From contig JANBPT010000861.1 of assembly GCA_027575765.1 (NCBI GenBank), positions 1 to 20,601 of the forward strand: a stretch of DNA of 20,601 bases, read 5' to 3'. A model generated the notes under the pieces. That model had not been told where the DNA came from. It made no database searches and worked only from the letters and a program-made list of their open reading frames with translations. Shown in pieces: positions 9,035 through 17,257 of this stretch. The DNA is from Tieghemiomyces parasiticus (Eukaryota > Kickxellomycota > Dimargaritomycetes > Dimargaritales > Dimargaritaceae). Positions within the stretch are counted from its first letter, which is position 1; the number at the start of each line of letters is the position of its first letter. Made by a program: the position numbers and the translations under genes.

Positions 9035-10765
9035 CTACAGATTCTGTTTGGCGGCCAGTTCCGTAGCGTACTTGAAATGACCGAGTAGTGCGGATAATTG
9101 GAGTTTCTCAGTGGCTCCGGTGGAGAGGTTATACCTGGTAGATAATCAGCAGATCGCAAAAGATAAGTCGTTAGTCAGACGCCAACTGGATTCGCCGGAT
9201 CGAACCTAGCTAACTTGTCATAAATACCTACTACACACTTTACTTACTCAATCTCGGCCAGTTTGTCCAGAAGGTAGACCCGCACGGCTTGCGGGAACTG
9301 TATGGTATTGATGTACGTCAGGAGCTCGGTCGCGATGTCCTGGAGGGCAAGTCCCTTGTCGGTACGTAGTTTACTGATGTCTGAGCGTAGGGTGAGGCCG
9401 AAAAGGGTAGATAATCATATGGGTAAGGTTAGCGCCGGGCCAGTCAAGGACTATTCATGTTGTCGTCCATCCTCCATCGGGTACCGTTTCAATTTTAGCA
9501 GGTCCAAGATCTCTCTATGGACAAGTAAGTAGCACTTACGGTTGTAAGCCACCGAGAACTCTTCGTTCAGCATCCACCCGGCGATCTTCTCTATGTCCTG
9601 AGGAAGCGGACTACCGGTACAGGTGTAGACAGCGAGCTCGTCGACAATGTCGAATGCCGAATGGCAGGCCTGCAAAATGTTGAGGGTGCGACGCATGTCA
9701 CCGTTGGAAAGCCGCAGGATGGCTCGTTCGCCTGAGTCCGTAAGGCGCACGCCCTCGGCCTGTACGATCTGGCGCAGACGGTCCTCAACCTGATCCGGCT
9801 GCAGCGGGGCGAACCGGAACCGCGTGCACCGCGACTGGATGGCCGGCGTAATCTTGCTGACGTAGTTGCAGATAATGCAGAAGCGGACGTTGCGCGTGTA
9901 CTTTTCAATGACTGGCGGGCGGAATAATACATTACAGTAAGTGGGGCCATAAAAAGGGGGGGTATAATTAGCTCAGTTGAGATTGGTATTCTTGCCTATC
10001 CTGTACAAACTAGTGGGCCTTTTAAATGGTTGCCAAGCGGCACTGGCCACGCCTAAATCACCACTTACCACGTCGCAAGGCAGCCTGGGCAGCCTGGGTC
10101 ATCGCATCAGCCTCGTCGAGCACGATCAGTTTGAACCCAGCACTGAAAATCTCGCGGGTACTGGCAAAGTTGACGATCTGATCACGCACCACATCGATAC
10201 CGCGGTCGTCGGATGCATTAAGCTCTAGAGTCATGGACTTGTAATGGGTGCCATACAACCGGCGGGCGCAGGCCAGGATCGTCGAGGTCTTTCCAGTACC
10301 AGGAGGGCCGTAGAAGAGGAGATGTGGCAGCTTGTTTTCATCGATGAAACGTTGAACTGGGGGACGATGAGGGGGGGACAGGGAATAAGTCGAGGGTAGA
10401 TAGACTGACCTAAAGCAGGACAAGCAGAAACTGATCATCGATCAGAACGATGTAATGGTTCAACCTACCCGTTTCTTTGATCTGGTTCTGGGACACAAGG
10501 TCGTCCAGACTGACAGGCCGGTACTTCTCCACCCTGTTGAATAGGTATTGGAACGCGGTGGGTAGGTAGAGCCCAGTCAAGGTTAGGGCGGTTAGTGGGG
10601 CCGACAAAGTATCGCTGGTCACTACGGCCAAAAAGCGGGTGGGGCTACTTACCAGGGCAGGTTGCTATGGTTCTTGTCGGTTGACTGACCCAGGGCGGTC
10701 TCGGGTGCTTTACCCTTCCCGGTGTAGGTCTGCTGGGGCTGATCGACGTCCATGGTTGGGTCCAT
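9035..10765 (-). CDS. RFC3: Replication factor C subunit 3 (human RFC5 orthologue), clamp-loader ATPase
   Basis: Small subunit of the RFC clamp loader, which uses ATP to load PCNA at primer-template junctions; it also serves in Rad17, Ctf18 and Elg1 loaders. Six exons on the minus strand: 10653-10765, 10469-10533, 10069-10356, 9540-9911, 9248-9380 and 9035-9134. Introns are 119, 112, 157, 159 and 113 nt, all GT-AG and phase-consistent. The product is 356 aa (family about 340). Visible motifs: RFC box VEKYRP (39-44), Walker A GPPGTGKT (76-83), Walker B LDEAD (139-143), and the arginine-finger motif SRC (182-184). Collar-domain text [13 protein letters not shown] and [15 protein letters not shown] points to Rfc3/RFC5 rather than Rfc2 or Rfc4. 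The start [10 protein letters not shown] is the only ATG that reaches NLPWVEKYRP through the first donor. It converges on NOL11 and lies downstream of DDX20 on the same strand. Confidence 0.95.
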
Positions 10766-11280
10766 CAGGCGAACCAATTGGCGGGGATGTTAATCGGTGG
10801 CCGAGGAGGGGCGGTGGTTGTTATGATGCTTGTAAGTTTACGATGGTGTGAATGTAGACCCGACAGGTAATTGCCGCAAATGGGTAAGGATAGAAGCGGA
10901 GAATGAAACGGCTGAAGGGATTAGTGTAGCAGGGGCGCGTAGCGCACTGGGAAGCAAGTAAACAGGCCAATGCAATGTCGTAGCCGTCCTTACCCAGCTC
11001 TCGCGGGGGCTCCCTGTAAAAATAAACAGGCACGGGCAAAGCAATAATAAGTCCTACGATGCTGCGGCTTCCCCTTGAGCGTTTGCCTTTCGTTCGGTAT
11101 ATATTCCGCCCCTGCGACTGCGGGACGCCAAACACCGCGATAGCCCTATCGGCTGGTGCCCGTGACCCATTGGTATAGAGCCTCTTGAGCTATTATTGAT
11201 CCTAGAACATGCCAAATTGTACAAAAAGGAATCAAAATGCTGACACCCGGTAGTTTGAGGATTCGATTTTCCAGTAAAAT
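10766..11280. other. Intergenic, RFC3 start to DDX20 stop
   Basis: This holds the RFC3 promoter and the DDX20 3' end, since both genes run on the minus strand. Short minus-strand frames at 10821-11135 and 10838-11044 lack family signals, and the region is less GC-biased than coding sequence nearby. I see no RNA gene, repeat or clear core-promoter element. Confidence 0.5.
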
Positions 11281-13381
11281 TTACAAAAAGGGAAATGGGT
11301 AGATGGGTGGGTAGCCATCGAACGGGAAGGGTGGATGATGGCCCCGAAAGGCCTGGGCTTCCGCCGCAAACGGAAACGGCATCAGAGGGCAGCAAGGAAC
11401 AGGTCCAGCGGAGCTCGCGATGTAGCTGAGCGTTGATGCCTGGATTGCGGTAGTCGCAGTAGAAGACGGCTGGTTCTCGTCGGATGGGACATCAACCCAA
11501 GCGTAGGTTGGGGCGGGTGACTGAGCCTGCGGTTCACACTGGGCGGCCTGCGCCTTCTTTCTTTGCTTCCGCTTGAGCGGTTTCGTGAGGGCGGCGTCTG
11601 ATTGCCCGCCCGGGGCTACATTGGGCTCCAGTACGGGACTAGCCGGCCGTTCTGTCACAGGGGCGGCCAGGAGGGCCGCATAGGCTCGCTGCTCATCCTC
11701 ACGAAGTCGTACGGTGGTAGATGAGGCCGCCAAGGTGTCCAGATTGCCCTTGTCGGGTAGGGACTGCACGGTAACTGCGAATTCCTGCCGGATCGTCTCG
11801 AGTCGCACCAGCTCGGACGGGGATACCAGACTGACAGCGGTACCGTGCGCTCCGAACCGACCCGTGCGGCCTACGCGGTGAAAATAGGTCGCTGGGGCGA
11901 TCGGCAGGTCGTAATTAACCACTAGGTCGACGCGATCGATATCGATCCCGCGGGCCATGAGGTCAGAGCCAACCAGTACGCGAACCTCGAAGTCGCGTAC
12001 CCGCCGCAACACATCCAAGCGCTCAGACTGCGGGAGCTGCCCTGCGATCCACACCGCGGGGAACCCAAGCTGGGTGAGGTAATCAGCCAGCTGCTGACCC
12101 TTGTGGGCGTGGTTGATAAAGACGATACACTGGTAGAACGGGAGGCGGCGAAACAGGTCGCGCACGGCGTGTCGTTTGCGCTGGTGCAGGGCCACCTGCT
12201 GAGCGGGAGTGGACGGTTCTAGGTCGAAATTCAAGTAAAATTGGCGAATGCGACCGAGCGTGGGGGCACTGGTCTGCGCAAGGAGGACATAGTGCGGGTT
12301 CGTCGTGAGGGCCTCAACCTGGGCCATGAGACCGGCGTCGTAGGTCGCCGAGAATGTCAGCGTCTGGCGGCCCGGCCGCGGCAGGAAGGTCGCAATGTCC
12401 TTGACCGCAGCCTGGAACGATTCCTCCATGAGCTTGTCAGCTTCGTCCAGGATGAGCATTCGAAAATTGGCCGTGGCGAAGGCGCCGTTCACTAAGAGCT
12501 GGCAGACGCGGCCTAAGGTAGGAGATAGCGGGTAGGCATGGCACCGAGACACGCGCGTCGGTTCAAGGGTGATTAGTAGCATAACGAACCGGAGCTTCAA
12601 GATAACCACTGCCCAACAGGATGGTCAATGACAGTTTCAGTGGGGCAGCTTCACTATACTCTGAGCAATAGGGTAGGTGACCTACCTGGGGTGCCCACGG
12701 CAATGCGGCATGCGGCAGCCTTGCGAACGTCGTCCTGGTAGGGCGTACCACCAATAAAGTACTCGCACATGGACTGGCCCATCAGGCGGGTAAGTTGGTC
12801 AATGATCCCGTGGATCTGGAAGGCAATCTCGCGCGTCGGTGCCAGGATGAGGGCCTGCAGTAGAGCGACCCATTGCGAAACGGATCAATGGCATAGAACA
12901 ATACCACACCTAGTACGTTAGTATGCGACGCAACCTCAACCGGGTAAGCCATATGGGGTTATAGGCCTGGAATCTTTAAATCTAGCAATGACCAGCTTAC
13001 CTGTAGACCGGGCCTTACGCAGCTTGCCAACTCGATGGCCAGCACGCTAAACACGATGGTCTTACCCGTACCGGACTTGGCCTGGGCGATTAGGTCCAGC
13101 CCGAGACGGCCCAACGGGATAGCTTTCCACTGAATGGGCGACGGTGTGCGAAACCCACTAGCGCGCAGGGCGGCTAGCAAGGTTGGGTTGCGGACCAGGT
13201 CCTCGAACTCCCCAAGCTTGACCAGGTCAGGGTCGATGTTGGCGGCATGTCGGGAGCCCCAAGCGGGTGCTTCGGTGGCATCGGTCGGGGAGGCAAGTGG
13301 GTCGTCGTCATTGGGCGTCTGGGCACGGGTCAAGGGCACGATGGACCCTGAGTCCGGGTCTCTCGAGTCAAATAAAGTCAT
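11281..13381 (-). CDS. DDX20: DEAD-box RNA helicase of the DDX20/Gemin3 type
   Basis: ATP-dependent RNA helicase. In animals DDX20 is Gemin3 of the SMN complex, which assembles Sm rings on snRNAs. Exons are 13001-13381, 12686-12854 and 11281-12512; introns are 146 and 173 nt; product 593 aa (human 824). All core motifs are visible: the Q-motif with F59 and Q84 (RTPSPIQ), I AKSGTGKT (101-108), Ia PTREIA (133-138), FIGGTP, TPGR (182-185), II DEAD (206-209), III SAT (238-240), ARGID (370-374) and [12 protein letters not shown] (395-404). DDX20-type text includes [33 protein letters not shown] and [16 protein letters not shown] basic patch KRKQRKK (497-503) may direct nuclear entry. The tail after about 430 is low-complexity and ends in a Pro/Phe-rich stretch. 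MTLFDSRD is chosen as start; an in-frame ATG at 13567 would add 62 unlikely residues. Confidence 0.9.
12917..12923 (-). other. Branch-point sequence in DDX20 intron 1
   Basis: Read on the minus strand this is a perfect TACTAAC box, lying about 60 bases before the acceptor CTGCAG at 12855-12860. It supports the 146-nt intron and the fungal character of the splicing signals. Confidence 0.75.
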
Positions 13382-14192
13382 GGAACGTGACGGGGGCGTG
13401 AAGTAGAGTGACAATTCGACGTCAATACCAACAAGCCAACCATCAGTAGTTGGTAAACGTCGCGGACCCATGAGGGCCAGGACACATAACGGGATGGCTG
13501 TGGGCCAGGGCATTGGTGAGCATGATTGACAAGCTGTACTGTGACCAGCACCATTCAGTTGTATCACGTGAGGATACCGCCTACGGATCGTGGTCCTGCG
13601 GGGTCATTAAAGGGAGGGGGAGAGAGTGGGCGAGCCTACTTCACATTGACCCTATGTCCGTCAACCCTAGTAACTCCAAGGCTCGATAAGTATAGTCAAA
13701 GACTTTGGTCATCAAAGTCCCTCCTTTCCTCTCTCCCTAACCTCACCTTGTATCGGTCTGCATTTTGCACCGCACAACACACGACGGTACGTATTTCCAC
13801 GACGACACACCTAATCAACTCTACCCGACCTGGCCAGCTTTTCACCCGACAGCAAGGTATCCGATTCCATCCATCCGTCCTCACTTCCTAAGCGACCCCG
13901 GGAGAGAGCCCTTATACATCGGAATCGGTGTCGCGATGAACTTCAAGGTTTTACGACGTCTGTGACAGCGGCCGATGGATGGATGGAGGATTAAAGCTGG
14001 GCTTTCCACAGACACTCGATTCGTATGCGGTTCGAGATTCCTGGAATACCTCATCAACCAGATCTATGATTGGGCATCCCTAGCCGCCGTGGGACATCCG
14101 GGAGGGAATGAGATGATGTCCTGAAGGAGACCTCTAACGACAGTACGTACCTTTCCTACAACCTCTCTTACTTTCGCTCTATAGAATTCAAG
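13382..14192. other. Divergent region DDX20 / RPS10: promoters and probable RPS10 leader
   Basis: About 810 bases lie between two divergent start codons. The part nearer RPS10 has C/T-rich tracts (13709-13748) that could mark its transcription start. A donor-like GTACGT at 13797-13802 and a strong acceptor at 14184 suggest a leader intron. A nine-codon frame at 13936-13965 would then fall within that intron. I see no TATA box I trust and no protein gene. Frames at 13526-13891 and 13696-13884 look random. Confidence 0.45.
14134..14184 (+). promoter_or_regulatory. Probable 3' splice site of an RPS10 leader intron
   Basis: CTAAC at 14134-14138 matches the branch consensus. It is followed by a C/T-rich tract with no AG after 14143 and then TATAG at 14180-14184, eight bases before the RPS10 start codon. 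Ribosomal-protein genes of fungi often carry an intron in or next to the leader. The matching donor is not certain: GTACGT at 13797 is one candidate. Confidence 0.45.
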
Positions 14193-14642
14193 ATGCTTAT
14201 GCCCCAGCAGAACCGCCGTGTCATCTACGAGGCCCTCTTCAAGGATGGCGTCCTTGTGGCCCAGAAGGACTTCAACAAGCCCAAGCACGATGAACTGGAT
14301 GTGCCCAACCTCCACGTCATCAAGGCCATGCAGTCCCTGGCTTCCCGGGGCTATGTGAGCACCTTGTTCTCGTGGCAGGTCTACTACTACACCCTCACTG
14401 ACGAGGGCATTGAGTACCTGCGCGAATACCTGCATCTGCCGGCTGACGTTTTCCCGTCCACCTTCAAGAAGGCCGTGCGCGCTGCCGCCCCGCGTTTCAG
14501 CGGTCGCGATCGTGAGGGCTTCCGTCCCCGCGGCGAGCGGGAGGAATACCGCCGGGACGACGGTGCCAAGAAGGAGGGCGCCGCTGGCGACTTTAAGCCC
14601 GAGTTCCGTGGTGGGTTCGGCCGTGGCCGCGCTCCTCAGTAA
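14193..14642 (+). CDS. RPS10: 40S ribosomal protein eS10
   Basis: Small-subunit ribosomal protein located in the head of the 40S near the mRNA entry side. The 149-aa product matches eS10 from the first residue: [20 protein letters not shown], then [19 protein letters not shown] (about 37-55), [16 protein letters not shown] (about 69-84) and the typical glycine/arginine tail [12 protein letters not shown]. Residues 1-95 form the winged-helix plectin/S10 domain; the remainder is the basic, flexible C-terminal extension. Human RPS10 is 165 aa, so the length is normal. The start is fixed by the conserved MLMP. The coding region is a single exon with strongly GC-rich third positions, as expected for a highly expressed gene here. 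It is divergent from DDX20 and followed by COA3 on the same strand. Confidence 0.97.
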   Translation: MLMPQQNRRVIYEALFKDGVLVAQKDFNKPKHDELDVPNLHVIKAMQSLASRGYVSTLFSWQVYYYTLTDEGIEYLREYLHLPADVFPSTFKKAVRAAAPRFSGRDREGFRPRGEREEYRRDDGAKKEGAAGDFKPEFRGGFGRGRAPQ

Positions 14643-15397
14643 GCGTGCGTCAACACTTTGTTCATCCACCTCGTGATCTACTCCCTCCCACGTACCCCCC
14701 TACTCATCGTTGTTGCGCAAATACACACAAACATTGTACCCTTCTAGGGCGCCGTTACGTTCTAGCTGCAATATACTTGGGTTTCTTACGAGGTGCCTCG
14801 ACACAGTTTCCCAATGTCTCTTATATGTGCTACTGGGGGGGGAAACATGTAAAAGTTAATTAGATACAGGATGAATTGCTTACTAAACGCATCAACAGTC
14901 AAACTCGGCCGAACCTAAGTTTGAGCTACACATGTGCATGATTGCATCCGATGGCTTGTCAGATCAATGGACTGCCTCCCATCAAGCATATTGAGACTTG
15001 ACATAAATATGCCCGAGTCATATGGTTCGTGATTGGGGGTTCGCTAGTGGCTAATGGTGCCCCTATATTAGGGCTTTGCCTTGTCTGGCCCACAGCTCCT
15101 TATGTCCGCAATACTGCTGGTTGGGCCGCGTACGCCACACTGTCTTGGACCCCTCGGGTCCCCCCTTCCCCTCCTAGCTGTCCAGGCCCACTCCCTTGGC
15201 TGCCTAACGCCAGCAGACAGATGGCTGGCTCTAATTTGGATACTCTTGCAACCTGATTACCACAACGTAGCGTTTCTCCCATTTCATATTACCGATCTCG
15301 CACATCTGTTCTCTTGTCGTAAATTTAAAGCAATTACCTTTTCCCGCCGCCACCGCACTATCTTGCACGCTTATTTGCTTTCACCATTTCTCCAACC
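14643..15397. other. Intergenic, RPS10 to COA3
   Basis: This includes the RPS10 3' UTR and the COA3 promoter. A C/T-rich stretch just before the COA3 start (15337-15397) is a likely transcription start region. A 206-codon plus-strand frame from 15081 runs through COA3 in another frame and has no recognisable content. No RNA gene or repeat was seen. Confidence 0.5.
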
Positions 15398-15616
15398 ATG
15401 CTATTCGAAGGTCGCACCGCTGAGCAGGAGCGCATTCTGCGCCTTGCCCGCCGCCCTTACCTTGCCCGAAACGTGGCAACCGGCCTTGGTCTGTTCGGAT
15501 TTGTGGCCGCCGTGTACTCTTACTCCATGTTCGCTGTCAAGCAGGAGGACTTTGGCGACATTACCGTCCCGGACGTCCCAGCTGGCGCCGATGCAAGCAA
15601 GCCGAGCCCGTCCTAG
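15398..15616 (+). CDS. COA3: Cytochrome c oxidase assembly factor 3, mitochondrial inner membrane
   Basis: Small inner-membrane protein that, in yeast and human, stabilises newly made Cox1 and couples its translation to complex IV assembly. The 72-aa product (yeast Coa3 85 aa, human about 106) has the family layout. A short basic N-terminal segment ends in RRPYLARN (18-25). One transmembrane helix follows, about 24-46, containing GLGLFGFVAAVYSYSM. After it comes a short polar segment, VKQEDFGDITVPDVP (47-61), matching the conserved post-helix motif. The topology would be N-terminus in the matrix and C-terminus in the intermembrane space. It is a single exon. A longer frame overlaps it in another register but lacks family features. 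The gene converges on SNRPF with 260 bases between stop codons. The main doubt is its small size. Confidence 0.82.
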   Translation: MLFEGRTAEQERILRLARRPYLARNVATGLGLFGFVAAVYSYSMFAVKQEDFGDITVPDVPAGADASKPSPS

Positions 15617-15876
15617 ATACCTGGTGCATGTACACTTCTCTTTTCGCACAGCTACCACCTCACTAACGATAAAGCACGCAGATTATTCTCATGTTCGATA
15701 ACAGGGTTGCCAGATTTTCAAAAACTTGGCCATCTTAATAGCGTAATCAATTTTAATCGTTGGGAGACACAACACTCCAATAGGAAGGTCACAATACAAA
15801 ACGTAAACCATAGATGCGATAGCGAACGCGGGTTTAAAACTATAAACCTAGTCCGAAGACCTCACAAGAAAGGAAT

Positions 15877-16665
15877 TTAGGAATCAGAGGCCGGCGCCGG
15901 AGCTGCCTCATCGATGCCCCGGATGTAAAGGACGTTGTTGCATCTAAGGTTGATGGACAATGGACAGGTTGCATTGAAATATAATGTGAAGGGATTAATA
16001 TGGTGCCATGCACTTCGTAGATACGGCCTTAGTACGCTCGTATTCGTATAATTAGTTCGGCTTCTGGTTAAAGAAAGGCTTACCTTATGAGCATCTCGCC
16101 GAGGACCCCGCCCGTGGAAGCGCCGTCTTTAAACTCCTCGGCATTCGCCAGCTGTCAAGTAAGGGATAGGTGACAAGGGCCAAATTCAAAATATTCCATC
16201 AGCCCCAGGTATACCTGTAGCTGCTATAACACAAGCTCGCGTTCCAAGTTTAGAGGCTATGCATTGAGTACAGGTGATGGTTCGAGCGATTGCTATAGAA
16301 GACGTCGATCATACTCTTTCCTACCGCAGAGAGTAGACCATCACTTACCTGAATATTCATGTACGAGTCGACAGACGTGAGGAAGCCCTTGTACTCAAGA
16401 CCCCACTTAAGCGTGACAATAACGGGCTTGCCTGTGAGTTCCTTAAGAAAGGGTTGCGGGTTGACGATCGTGAACTGTGAAAGGAATGGGTCGGCAGTAG
16501 TAGAAGGTTGTAGGTTTAGACTGATGTGGTCGTGGCGTAGTCTCAAGTAAAGCAAAACAATACGGTCCACAAATGCAAGCCCTTTGCTGCCCTTAAAGCT
16601 CCATTCGAGGTGTACTCGTACATCAAACCCGATTTTAACAACTGCGGGATCGAACTTACCGACAT
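15877..16665 (-). CDS. SNRPF: Small nuclear ribonucleoprotein F (SmF)
   Basis: One of seven Sm proteins that form the heteroheptameric ring on U1, U2, U4 and U5 snRNAs. Four exons on the minus strand: 16660-16665, 16349-16474, 16084-16151 and 15877-15943. Introns are 185, 197 and 140 nt, with GTAAGT or GTAAGC donors and phases that match. The product is 88 aa, the usual SmF length. The Sm1 motif spans [20 protein letters not shown] (17-36) followed by VDSYMNIQ; Sm2 is [11 protein letters not shown] (66-76). Opening [14 protein letters not shown] is specific to SmF among Sm proteins and distinguishes it from LSm6. The start ATGTCG is a six-base coding exon giving MSFTIVNP; the alternative in-frame ATG at 16570 lies in intron 1 and adds unrelated residues. 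The acidic tail is short. The gene converges on COA3. Confidence 0.94.
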
Positions 16666-17257
16666 CGTGAGTAATGAAGCCGGATCAAAAGTATCGGACA
16701 AAGGGATTCCTGAAAACCAGATCAGCGACGACTGTGCCTATTGTACGTAGCCTTATAAAGTAGAAAAGAAGATATGAAATAAGGTAGGGTGTAAAGCTAA
16801 GCCAGTGGCATGCCTGCCCGCGCACATTTGGAAGCCAGTATGAACAAATCCATACGCTGTATCTCTGCTGCGCGCCGAATTTGAGTAGTCCTCAAAAATA
16901 GGCTAGCTTTTGTGGGACATTACCATAGGTGCTAGGTTAGTCTTCCTTGGGTGACAGGCCGGGGCTGATGGAGTTGTTAAACTGGGGTGTCTGGCCAGTT
17001 CCCTTGTCCAAGTCTACTTCCGTCTCCGACTCCGGCGATGGCTCCTAATGCGCGGCGTAGTTCTGGACCAACCCCTGTTCACCATTACCGAAAACAAAAG
17101 TATAATTGCCTGCCTGTCCCCCTCATTGGCCCCGTCCGACTAATGTATACCCCCAGCACCCTCTGTCGACACCGTGCGCCACTGCCATCCTCATTCCACC
17201 TCCTCCGCTCCCCTCTCCCCATTACGCTCCCAGCCCAGCTCCCTCCTTCGTTCTCCG
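16666..17257. other. Divergent region, SmF / coiled-coil gene, with coding-like patches
   Basis: This holds the SmF promoter and the 5' region of the coiled-coil membrane gene. Two patches look coding and are unexplained. On the minus strand, 16937-17044 is an open 35-codon segment after an acceptor-like ATTAG. On the plus strand, an ATG at 17038 in good context (CGGCGATGGC) opens 20 codons before a weak GTATAA donor; it could splice to 17239 in frame with the downstream gene. They overlap by only seven bases. No TATA box or RNA gene was seen. Confidence 0.45.

Noticed and set aside
9500..9539. Very short 25-nt intron in RFC3, from GTAAGT at 9539 to CATAG at 9515
   Set aside because: Joining there leads to an in-frame stop within a few codons. 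The acceptor at 9381 restores the conserved [13 protein letters not shown] and keeps phase.
10821..11135. 104-codon minus-strand frame between RFC3 and DDX20
   Set aside because: It has no recognisable motif, and it lies where the RFC3 promoter and DDX20 3' end are expected.
15081..15701. 206-codon plus-strand frame across COA3
   Set aside because: COA3 in a different frame has the family motif, length and membrane helix. The longer frame has a random Leu/Pro/Ser composition.
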